This document shows, piece after piece, positions 23,401 to 33,218 of a stretch of 64,000 bases of DNA. Position 1 is the first letter of the stretch. Every line of letters begins with the position of its first letter. A model generated the notes under the pieces. The model was not told the origin of the DNA and made no database searches. It saw only the letters and a list, made by a program, of their open reading frames with translations. The DNA comes from Thelephora terrestris (Eukaryota; Basidiomycota; Agaricomycetes; Thelephorales; Thelephoraceae), in assembly GCA_015956445.1 (NCBI GenBank), contig WIUZ02000001.1, positions 2,046,001 through 2,110,000 of the forward strand, given 5' to 3'. Position numbers and translations under genes: made by a program.

Positions 23401-24280
23401 TTGGAGCCCACCGAGACCCCTGGTGCATGTTCCCCGAAACCGAAATGTATTTCACACTTGTAAGAAATGATTGAATGCAGTAAAGTCTGAATGCAAACGA
23501 TGCAAAGATCGAGTCGGGAAGTGCGACAAAGGACAACACCTAACGGTGACACCGCTGATGGCATTTGTCGTTGTCCGTCGATGCTGGCTGTCATTCCGAT
23601 GCAGCTGAAGTAAAAGCCACTCGTAAAATAGAGATCTGAAAGTCACCCCAAGGGAACCGGGGTGGCGCCGTGTTGCAAACCCCCAAACCGCATATCTAGC
23701 CGGGTAACCCGTTCGTCAAGCGGGGTGGGCATCCAAAGCCTTTCGCCCAAAGATAGTGGGCGTCGCAAGAAACCCTCTGTACGGTTATTGGCCAGAAGTC
23801 AAATATACTGTAGGCTGCGACAGAGCGGGAGTCGGACACGCCGAGATGATCGAAGCTGCCGTCGGAACCTGCCTCCTTTGTTCTCCATCTCGCCTTTCAC
23901 GCCCATGCCCTGCTCCTGAGGGGGATTAAACGTGTCTGTCGTAACGCTTCGCTAGTCGAAATAGTGTGTCGGGCCAAGTGATGTCGTCATCACTCGCGGC
24001 GAAGAGTCGAAACGCCAAACATCCGAGCGCCGGGCGGGGGTACCCTTATATGCTTCCCTGTCATCCACCATCACCACACCTCACGGGGAATCGTTGATCG
24101 CCGCGGGCCCAAATAGAACCGCATCTGCGGACGCGACTCGGATCCCTGCCTCCTTCCGTCCATCTGTCTCTCACAGTCCCGGCAAGGTGAGGCCTACCTT
24201 GAAGTATCCTTGCGTCAATTCATGGGTATCGTGGTCGCTATAGTATCGATAACGGCTGGCACAATAGTATCCGAGTTGAC
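23401..24280. other. Intergenic region before amino-acid permease
   Basis: 880 bp. Short open frames (for example 23662-23919) lack any recognisable domain. An AT-rich CTTATATGC element near 24048 may belong to the permease promoter. Otherwise nothing is seen. Confidence 0.45.
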
Positions 24281-26564
24281 ATGAGCCACTCGAAGGGGAA
24301 GAGGCGTCACTTTGTCTCTCTCCCGTCTCAGGACAATATTGTCACTGATGTCGAACATCCTGGCGCTGGAGGCTCTTCGGCCACCTCCAAATGTGACGAC
24401 CAGCCCGGTTTGAGTGTCGATACTTTGCCTTCTCCGAAATCGTTGGGTACGTCCCCGGGTATAAATCCGGCGGATGAGCATGGTGGCCTTCGCCGAGGAC
24501 TGTCCACTAGGCAGGTACAAATGATCGCAATTGGCGGTGAGCGAACTTCCTCCGTATCAGGTAGAGGATGGTCGGACGGGCTAATTTCTTGTGGGTAGGA
24601 ACCATTGGAACGGGATTATTTTTGGGTACATCGAAGTCGTTAGCCCAAGGCGGCCCCGGAAGCATGCTTATTGCCTATTCTATCGTCGGCTCCATTGTGT
24701 ATGTCACGCTCCTGTTACTCGGAGAGATGGCCACTCAATACCCCGTTGCTGGTATGTACGATCGCTACATATCTTCCACGCGGTGTACAGACGACCAACG
24801 CCGCTGGACTAGGTTCATTCAGCACATATGCCTACAGGTTCTTCTCCCCTTCGTACTCCTTCGCATTGTCGTACAATTACTGGTTCAACGACGCTGTCTC
24901 TGTTGCCTCCGACCTTGTTGCGGCTCAGATTCTCTTACAGTTCTGGACCGACTGGCACCCTTGGGTCATCAGCTTGGTTTTCTGGGTATTTCTCGTTGTC
25001 GTAAACGGTGTATATGTCGGGGCTTACGGTGAACTTGGTAGGGGTCACAGTCTTCACACATCTTCCGGTGGCAACTGACTATACAACTGCAGAGTACTGG
25101 CTTGCTTCTCTGAAGGTTGCGACGATCGCAGTGTTCGTTATCATCGGCGTAATGGTCAATCTTGGTGGAAACACATCCAACGAGTACATTGGCGGCAAGA
25201 ACTGGAGGGTAGGTGACGCTCCGTTTGTGGGGGGCTTTGGAGGCTTTGCTCGTGTATTCGTAACCGCGAGTTTTGCTTGTGCGTCTTGAAAATCCCTACG
25301 CGATCCCCGCACTGATCAGTTGACAATGCAGATGGGGGAACTGAAAGCTTGGGAGTCACCGCTGGTGAGACAAAGAATCCCTCAAAGAACATGCCCAGGG
25401 TTGTCAAGGCGGTTTTCTGGCGGTGAGAGTCTCGCCCCTTCACCTGAACAGCGGGTACTGATGGTTTCCCTCCAGAATTCTCATCTTTTACATTCTATCA
25501 ATCCTTCTCGTCGGTTTAAACGGTTAGTTTACAACAGATGCCACTTTCACGACTAACATCGCTGGATCGCAGTTCCGTATAATTATCCTGGTCTCTCCAC
25601 TGAGTCTACGGCCACCTCCCCGTTTACCATCGTCTTCGAGATGGCGGGATCGAGAGTTGCAGGATCATTTGTGAACACCGTCGTCATCACGAGCGTCCTA
25701 TCTGCTGGAAACCACGCTCTATTTACTGGCACGAGAGTCCTCTACAGTCTGGCTGTGACCAAGCCCGTTGCTCTTGCTCCTAGAGTCTTCGCATGGACCA
25801 CGAAACGAGGGGTTCCTCTCCCCGCTCTACTTGCGACGAGTAGCGTAAGCGTGGTTTGTTTTGGTAGCAGCCACATCGGTAGCGGTCAATTGTGGTCGTG
25901 GTTACAGAACCTGGTTGGTGTTTCGAACCAGATTACATGGTTGTCGATCGGCTTGGCAAGTTGGAGGTTCAGGAAAGCATGGGTTTCTCAAGGTCGTCCA
26001 ATCGAGGAGTTGAAATTCAGGGCAGGGTGGACTTGGCCGTGGGGACCATATTTCGTGGTAAGCGGTCAAAGTGATTGTTGCCGGTGCTGATTTCAACGCT
26101 AATCTTGAGTTAGATAATTTCTGTGTGCGCTATCATTTTGAGTGAGTGGTCTCGTGGCGCAAACTACATTACAGGCGCTCATCGATTGATAGTCCAAGGA
26201 TGGTCCTCAATTTTCCCAGAGTTTTCTGCCGTTGACTTCGTGTCGTTATACCTCGAGTAAGAACCCTCATTCCACTCGCTTATCCCTCTAACATGCGACC
26301 TGCAGGATTCCCGTCGTGATTGTGATGTGGTTTGGTTGGATTGCAATCTGTCGCTTGATGAAGCGGTCGACCCATTCCGATACCACACCGGCCAACAGGG
26401 GCGTGAGTGGTGTCCTAGACATTGTTGATCTGCGGACGATTGACCTGACGAGCGATGAATATCGGGATGTTGTGGAAGATGATGAGGAAGAGGCTTTGAG
26501 ACAGAAGAGAATCTCCCAGGGCAGGCGGCGCTTCCTATGGAGGATTTATTATCTGGCCGCCTGA
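24281..26564 (+). CDS. Amino-acid permease (APC superfamily, fungal AAT/YAT type)
   Basis: Ten exons: 24281-24536, 24599-24751, 24813-25037, 25093-25278, 25332-25422, 25476-25522, 25573-26057, 26114-26141, 26193-26256, 26306-26564; 597 residues. After an about 75-residue cytosolic tail, LRRGLSTRQVQMIAIGGTIG and TGLFLG form the conserved TM1 motif of fungal amino-acid permeases. GEMATQYPVAGSFSTYA (TM2-3), GGTESLGVTAGETKNP (TM6) and SVLSAGNHALFTGTRVLYSL (TM8) also fit. About 12 TM segments are present. It would import amino acids at the plasma membrane by proton symport; specificity cannot be read, although the TM6 GETxNP segment is common to the basic amino-acid/general permeases. It converges on FCY1, with 186 bp between the stop codons. 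Confidence 0.9.
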
Positions 26565-26639
26565 GGGCGTATTGGTCTGTGATAGCTCTCGGAAACTGGG
26601 ACAGCAAGTACTATGACCACTGTTAGTACAGCTGTTCTC

Positions 26640-26704
26640 AATTCAGAGCGTCCCCCCCACAGCAGTCCCCCCCCTCAAATCCTCCTCCGAATTCGCTCTG
26701 AATT
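26640..26704. repeat. Inverted repeat between convergent genes
   Basis: AATTCAGAGCG at 26640-26650 and CGCTCTGAATT at 26694-26704 are perfect 11-bp reverse complements, separated by 43 nt containing two C runs. It sits between the 3' ends of the permease and FCY1, so it could act in termination or 3'-end formation for both. Confidence 0.7.
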
Positions 26705-26750
26705 TGAGGCTGGATTCCAGCCTAAGCTGGTCTTGTTATTTTCGTATGGT

Positions 26751-27611
26751 CTACTCTTCGCCAATATCTTCGTTCCACACTTCTGGTGCCGCTTCGGTGA
26801 ATTTGATCATGAGTTCTTTGCACTCTGTCAAGTCCAAGTTGATGATCTCGACGCCACGAGAGATGAGGATGTCTTCGCCACCTTGTATATACGAGGGGAA
26901 GGCGGGGTATCGGTAAGTTGCGAGGTTTGAGAATGGAGGATCGTGTTAGCGCAGCGTTAGTGATGGGACTTACCCACGAAAGTCGTGTTTTCGCCCAATA
27001 CGACGCGCCGGATTCCAAAGAGAACGACTATTAAGGCCATTCTCAACGAACGGTGGGGGTAACAGAGTAACGTTGCGTACTGGCGCCAGAGCACATCGTG
27101 CAGGGAGAAAGGGTCGTGTACATCCTGGCACAATAGTGAGCATCGAGTACGTTGTGCGCCACAATGCTCCTGAAGATAGGGCTTACGTGCAGCCTTTGTA
27201 CACCAACGCAGATAAACGCTGCAAACGCGCCTGATGAGTGATACGGATGCACCCAGATCACGGCGGGCGGGGGATAGACATGCCGACACTTACTCCTATG
27301 TTTTCCAGACAGTCGATCTCTCCGTGCTTGGTCGGACTTCCTTCTTGAATTCTCTTGTTCCTTCCAACTCCTAGCAATTTTCCATCAGCAGAAAACTGAA
27401 AATTCGCGACAAAAGCATGGTGATTAGTCTACTCCGAGCTCTGACGGACACTGGTTTTGGGTCTACTCGCAAGGGCTCCGCCGATTGGGATTCCACCCTC
27501 CTCGAAACCGAGTCTGGCTTGCTGGATTGCCACCTCCATATTCTTCAGATCCTTGGTCAAGGGTTCTTTCGTCGGTGGCGTGGCGGTCAGCGTAGTCTCT
27601 GGAAACAGCAT
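26751..27611 (-). CDS. FCY1: Cytosine deaminase
   Basis: Six exons: 27611-27450, 27395-27294, 27230-27187, 27124-27081, 27027-26974, 26881-26751; 178 residues, close to the yeast enzyme (158). The zinc-deaminase signature is complete: KHGEID gives the zinc histidine 78 and catalytic glutamate 80, and SPCTMC gives Cys111 and Cys114. Nearby are EEGGIPIGGAL, MYTTLSPC, IRRVVLGENTTF, and the C-terminal VWNEDIGE typical of fungal cytosine deaminases. It converts cytosine to uracil (and 5-fluorocytosine to 5-fluorouracil) in pyrimidine salvage. The start at 27611 gives about 25 residues before the conserved core; a later ATG (27538) also exists. It is head-to-head with the cytosine permease gene FCY2, sharing one promoter region. 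Confidence 0.93.
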
Positions 27612-28081
27612 TTCCAGGAATCCGCTGGGTCGGGCTAAGAGTGGGTTCGGAGAGTCTGCGACTACGGCCGGACGGACTTGGGAGGCGTGTGACCTCTCAC
27701 TCAGAGAATTCAATAGTGGACCCAGTCGCTTCCGCCCAGGATGCTCACATGCACACTAGCCGCCCGAGATAAGGGTGACCAATGTGGGAAGGACCCTCCG
27801 CCGGCAAGACACGAACTCCAAATGAGGCACACAGAATTACGGCTACACAAACTGATCATCACCATTGCATCAAGATTCAATTCTTATCACGAGAACTCTT
27901 ATCGTCGAGCGTGTGGACAAACCGAGCTTCACTGCGTCCGTTCCCACGTACGCGATCACCAGAACGGGACCAGACAACTACCGAAAACGAACGAGTATAT
28001 AACCTCCGGTAGACGAGTGCTCTCACGTTGTGCGGACCTCCCTCTCTCGTCTTGCTTGCCAAGTCGCATACCCGTTTTGCA
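27612..28081. promoter_or_regulatory. Shared FCY1/FCY2 divergent promoter with GATA-type sites
   Basis: The 470-bp interval contains GATAAG at 27768-27773 and its complement CTTATC at 27883-27888 and 27898-27903 (15 bp apart). HGATAR sites are bound by nitrogen-regulatory GATA factors (AreA/Gat1 type) in fungi, which suits genes for cytosine uptake and deamination. Whether the sites are bound is inference. Confidence 0.5.
27996..28002 (+). promoter_or_regulatory. TATA box of FCY2
   Basis: TATATAA lies about 80 bp before the FCY2 start codon. Confidence 0.6.
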
Positions 28082-29856
28082 ATGGTCGACCACACGAGCG
28101 ATATCGAGAAGGCTGATAGTAAGGAAGCCTCCGTTGAGGTGACCGAAGAGCGCGGGCCTCACCATTATGCGGATAATGTCCCAAGAAACAAGGGGGTCTT
28201 TGCAAAGGTACGATTCTTCCCATCTTAGCATCAATCATACATATTTCTAACTCCCCTCCCTCAGCTGTGGAGTATTGTCGATCGACTGGACGGAGTTGAG
28301 TCCCGAGGGATTGAACGAGTGCTCCCCAACGAGAGGAACCACACCCAACGGTTGTCCGACTGCATGTGGATGTGGCTTGCGGCAAACACCACGACAGCAA
28401 CCTTCTCTCTCGGGACCCTCGGTGCCTCCGTATTTGGCCTCGGATTCCGACCCGCTGTCCTCACCATCATATTTTTCAACCTCCTCAGCACAATCCCAGT
28501 CGCCTATTTCTCCACATTCGGCCCCAAACTCGGCCTTCGTCAACTAACTCTCTCCCGGTTCTCGTTCTCCCTCTACTTCCCAAACTGCTTCCCGATCATC
28601 CTGAACTCGATCGCGTGCGTTGGATGGAGTACAATCAATTGCATCACCGGTGCTTTGACTCTCAGAGCGGTGAGCGAGGGCAACCAACCGAGGATCCCCA
28701 GCGCGGCCGCGATTATAATCATCGCCATTTTGACCATCGTCCCCAGTTTCATTGGGTACAGATATGTGCATGCGTACGAGAGATACTCGTGGATTCCCAT
28801 GATGATCATATTCCTTATCGTCCTCGGCCTGTCTGCCAAATATTTCGACTCCGGTTCCTGGGGGGATTCTCCAACCAACGTCACGGCTGCGAGCGTTCTG
28901 AGCTTTGGCTCTGCTGTCGTCGGATTTGGATTGGGGTGGAGTTCGCTTGCGGCGGATTATACGGTCAACTTTCCTGAAGAGTGAGTGATATCCCAGCATC
29001 GTATTGACTACCGGACTAACTCTAGCAAAGCGTCTCGTCCGTTCGAGTGTTCATTTGGACATATATCGGATTGAATGTCGTAGGTCCTCCATTCGAGTCA
29101 GGAGCTCGTTACCTTGATAACGCTTCGGTAGCCGTTGATCCTTCTGGAGACCTTCGGGGCAGCTATGATGACGACTCTGAACAGTTCAGCACCTCGATTC
29201 GCAGAACGCTACGCGAAAGACTCTGTCGGTGGACTCCTTGGCGCGGGTCTCGAACCAGCTGGTGGTTTTGGTCAATTCTGCCTCGTCATTCTCGCTTTCG
29301 GGATCGTCGCCAACAACATTCCGAATATGTACTCCCTCGCTCTCACCACGCAGGCTCTTCACCCCTGGCTCCAAGCCATCCCTCGTCCGTTTATATGCAT
29401 AATTGGAACCATCGTCTACGTCGTGCTCGGGATCGTTGGCGTTGACCATTTCGAGAGCTGGCTGGACACATTGTTGGTCATGCTCAGCTACTGGTTGGCC
29501 ATTTACTGCACGATCATACTCGAGGAGCACCTGATCTTCCGCCGCGGAAGGTGGGCAAACTACGAGCCTGATAAGATAGCGGATTGGAAATCCCTTCCCG
29601 TTGGTATCGCAGCATTCGTTGCCCTAGGCGCTGGAGGTGAGTTGGGTGTGCAGCCTGTTACAGAGGATTTGACTGCTCGTTCGCTTTAGTGGTCGGATTT
29701 GTACTTGGAATGTCTCAAGTGTGGTATATTGGCGTATTGGCCAAAAAGATCGAACCAGAGTTCGGAGGAGACATCGGGTTCGAGCTTGCTGCCGCATTTT
29801 CGGGCATCGTATACCCTATCACGCGGTACTTCGAGAAGAAAAGGTTCGGCCGATAA
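28082..29856 (+). CDS. FCY2: Purine-cytosine permease (NCS1 family)
   Basis: Exons 28082-28207, 28265-28980, 29031-29079, 29132-29636, 29690-29856; 520 residues, usual for the family. About 12 TM helices are present. Fcy2-type landmarks include ESRGIERVLPNERNHTQRL before TM1, WLAANTTTATFSLGTLG in TM1, GLGWSSLAADYTVNFPED in the TM6 region, ETFGAAMM, and GIVANNIPNMYSLALTTQAL in TM8. The C-terminus (ITRYFEKKRFGR) is short and basic. It imports cytosine, adenine, guanine and hypoxanthine with protons at the plasma membrane. Divergent from FCY1, so uptake and deamination of cytosine are encoded side by side and probably co-regulated. Confidence 0.93.
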
Positions 29857-30647
29857 GGTATAGTGAGCTCAACATGAGATAAGAACCCGTAGTATATTGA
29901 CCCCGGGCCCCGCTCTAGCTTGTTTTCACCCCGCTATTTACTGGTCTCCTGTGCCCTAACTTCATAAAGCTGTATATCAAGTAGAGCCATCATTTTTTGG
30001 ACCCTCACCTGCCAGACCAACGTTGATTCAGAAGTCGCACACCCCAGCTTACTCGGGTGCCGGCTTGGGGTCAACCTGGATAGTCTGAGAGCCCACCCTC
30101 GACACAACAATGCAGGCGATCAAGGCCCCCGGAATACAAAATAATTAGAGGCAAGCGATTGAGAACTCGGCCCCGGCCCACTTGTCCACTTTGTGCAGGG
30201 AGCCCTCGAGCAAGAACTTCCAATAAGTACCGGACCGTTGAGCTGCATGTGCCGTTTTTAGTCGGTGGGCCACCAGTACCGTGGACAAACGATGCGACAG
30301 GGAGCTCATGCCAGTCCTTCGAATTGATGAAGGGCAACCCAATGAACAACTTATGGGAAGCACCATAGGGAGTCATCGTTTGAATGCGTATTCGGTAGCT
30401 GCCATCATGTCGCAGGTTGGGATCGCGTACATCGCGCACGTCAGGAAGCAACCGACCTACAAGTAACAACTGGATGGATTCGGTACAGCTCGTGACTGCA
30501 AGCACCGATCGAGTCGAGTCTTAGGCCTGAACGCCCGTAGCATCATAAATGGGGAATGAGGATTACCGTAGGCACGTTACCAAGTAGATGACTAGCTAAA
30601 ACACGAGTCCTTGCGAGGTAGATATGAGAAGCCAAGGCAGGCGTTAC
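29857..30647. other. Intergenic region between FCY2 and the nucleoporin gene
   Basis: 791 bp between 3' ends of convergent genes. A minus-strand open frame of 144 codons at 30071-30505 has no recognisable domain and no splice partner; it is not supported as a gene. Confidence 0.4.
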
Positions 30648-32946
30648 CTACGATGACGTCTCCTTGTCTAACGCGTCCTTCAACTGCTGAGCGGCCTGCT
30701 CGGTCTTGACTCTCAGTCTGAATGGGACCCCGTTGCCCTTATCATCGTGGCCCATCAAGGAAACGAACTGTTTTGCGACGGAGGGTTTCATTGCCGCGTG
30801 GAGCCGGAAGTTCTACACGGAGGTGAGGCTCCATGTGCGCATGGAAGTATAGATAACGGAATTGGCTTACGATCACAATTTTCCCCGTGCTGCTGTTCCT
30901 CAATAATAATCGCCCGGCACCACTCTCTTTGTGCTTCTTAACCTTCAACACACCAAGTCCGAGTTCTTTCCAGGCACCTTGCTCCTTGTTTAAAGAGTAT
31001 ACCTTTGTTTTGACGCTGTGGGTAGTCTCCTCGTCCTCCTCGCCTTCACCTTCTTGATCGTGGACGGAACTACCCTCCAAGATCTTCGCGTGGTCCACGG
31101 CCTCGGTGTCGCCATCCCCCGAGTCGCTGGGGATAGGTGTTGGGGTAGAACTAAATGAAGAGCCTGCACTGATCGGAGTGAATGTAAACGATTTCTTCTC
31201 GGTCGATTCCGAGAGTGCAGTTGAGGGGGGCGTCTTGGGTGGACTACCGAAGGTGAAACCGACTGGGTTTCCAATGCTGCCTCCTGACGGTCCGGGGTTA
31301 GTCGTGACCGAGGACGCCCCAAAGGTGAACTTCGTGCCCGTAGGTGGGAACCCGCCGAATAGAGATGTAGCGGGCTTATCTTTGTCTTTGTCAAAGCTGG
31401 TGCTCCCGAAGTGGCTGGTTGTCGATGAAGGTGTGGGAGCCCCGAACGGGTTGGCCACTTTCTCCGTGCTTGTTGCCCCAAACCCACCAAACACACTAGT
31501 CGTGGTATGCTTTTCGAATGGATTAGACGATTCGAAAGGAGATGATTTATCTTTGTCCTTGTCGTCCTGAGATCCAAATACCGAAGCTGTCGATGAACCG
31601 CCGAACAGGTTCGCGGTGGTGGACGAAGAAGATCCCCCGAAGAAGGATCCGGAAGACGTCGAGCTAGAGGCAGAGTTTCCGAAAAATGTTGCCTTGGAGT
31701 TATCCTTTGGCGGTTCGTCCGTGGTTTTCTTTGCGAGGGAAGAAGCAAAGAAGTTCGGGACGGTGGAAGCGGTCTTATTGGCTGGGCCAGAGGTTCCAAA
31801 ACCGAATGTTGGGGCGGGAGGGCCACCGGGGGGCTCGGAGGTTGGGGCAGGGATTGAAGGAAATGTAAATCCGGTGGACGATTTTGAGCTATCCATGGAT
31901 GTCAGGGGGAAGAAGCCATTGGATTTTGAGCTCGAGAAAGACGTATTTGCGCTTTCCGAGGGCTTCGGTCCCGATGTATTGAGGGATGGAGGTGTGGACA
32001 ACTTAGGGGCGGGTGAAGTGGAAGATGCAGGTGTACTCGAGAAGCTTGGCGCACTGAAAAGAATAGATGGCCCAGGATCTGGTCCGAGAGGGAGGGTATT
32101 TTTCGGCGAATTGCTCAAGGAACCGGCAAGTTGTTTGTCCCATACGGATTGGATGGCCCGCCGCTTGGTAGCATATTGATCGAAGACCTGGGATAAGTCA
32201 ACGAATGGATCATCCTTGACAGCATTCGTAAGGAACGTGACGATTGAGTGATTCAAACCGCGGATGCTTTTGTAGAAGGAATATGCGGCGTTATAATCCT
32301 CTTCCTCACGTGTTTGAGTAACCGAAGTCGGCAAAGGGTGCTTAGGGACCCCGTCAATGCTTGAGTTTACGAATGAGGTGAACTTTTGGGCTGTGGAAGC
32401 GCCTGGGGCGAACGTTGAGGGCGGCGGGGCAGGGGAAAAGTTTGATGGGAAGGAGGGTGTCAATGTCGATTTGGTCTGGACATCTGTTTGGGTAGAGGTA
32501 GGAGCATTGAAGGTGAACGCGTTCGAGTTGGCTGCCGTGGATCCGAAACCAGCGAACCCAACGAACTTTGGTTTGGTGGGAGACTGTTGAAAAGTGAGAA
32601 ACACGATGAAAGGTCGCGCTTGCCTCGAGCACCCACCGATTGTTCGGAATTGGAGGGTTGCGGGATTGCACTCCCACCAAGCGATGCGCGTTTGGGCAAT
32701 GCCTTTACTCTAGAATGAAATAACGGTATTCGGTCGGGAATCTGACAGTGTGGGAGAGAGACGTGCGCACCTTCTGCTTGCGAGTTCTGTGTCCGTGGCT
32801 TTCTTAAACCCGACGCCGGCTTCCTGAGTGAGAGACGGTGGGGTGAATATCGGATAGCACGGTACATAGCATCAACCATTTACCTCAAGACCATCTTCAC
32901 CGTCCTCGAAGTCTTTGGTGAGCTGCGAATCTGCCACTCGCTTCAT
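30648..32946 (-). CDS. NUP2: FG nucleoporin of the Nup2/Nup50 type with Ran-binding domain
   Basis: Exons 32946-32884, 32823-32771, 32709-32637, 32583-30871, 30812-30648; 688 residues. The N-terminus (MKRVADSQLTKDFEDGE, then GFKKATDTELASRRVKALPK) matches the Nup50/Nup2 N-terminal motif that binds importin alpha. A central region has many FG-type repeats (GFGS, FGFG, FFGG, VFGG, LFGG). The C-terminal about 130 residues form a Ran-binding domain: KVYSLNKEQGAWKELGLGVL, then GRLLLRNSSTGKIVI, and FRLHAAMKPSV after the last intron. It acts at the nuclear basket in cargo release and importin-alpha recycling. The first three short exons were placed from splice sites and the motif match. Confidence 0.9.
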
Positions 32947-33218
32947 GGTTGCTGCCGGGTAGGGACTGACGCAGGTGCACGTGGAGAGCCAGACCTTTAT
33001 TTTCCCTTTCGACCAATTACCATCATCGTAAATTCAGCCAAAACGACCACGACACACTCTCGATAACCCACTTAATATTTACTATCTGAAAACCATCCAA
33101 GAATCTGCCTTTTGTCCCGTGGCCCGGACCGGTGGCACCCTGGATTTGGATCGGTAACTCCGTCGCACTGAACTGCAATCCATATCTCAACCCTCCTTTT
33201 ACCTTGGGCAGAACTATC

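Noticed and set aside
30071-30505. 144-codon minus-strand open frame between FCY2 and the nucleoporin gene
   Set aside because: Composition and lack of any motif or splice partner; lies where two convergent genes end.
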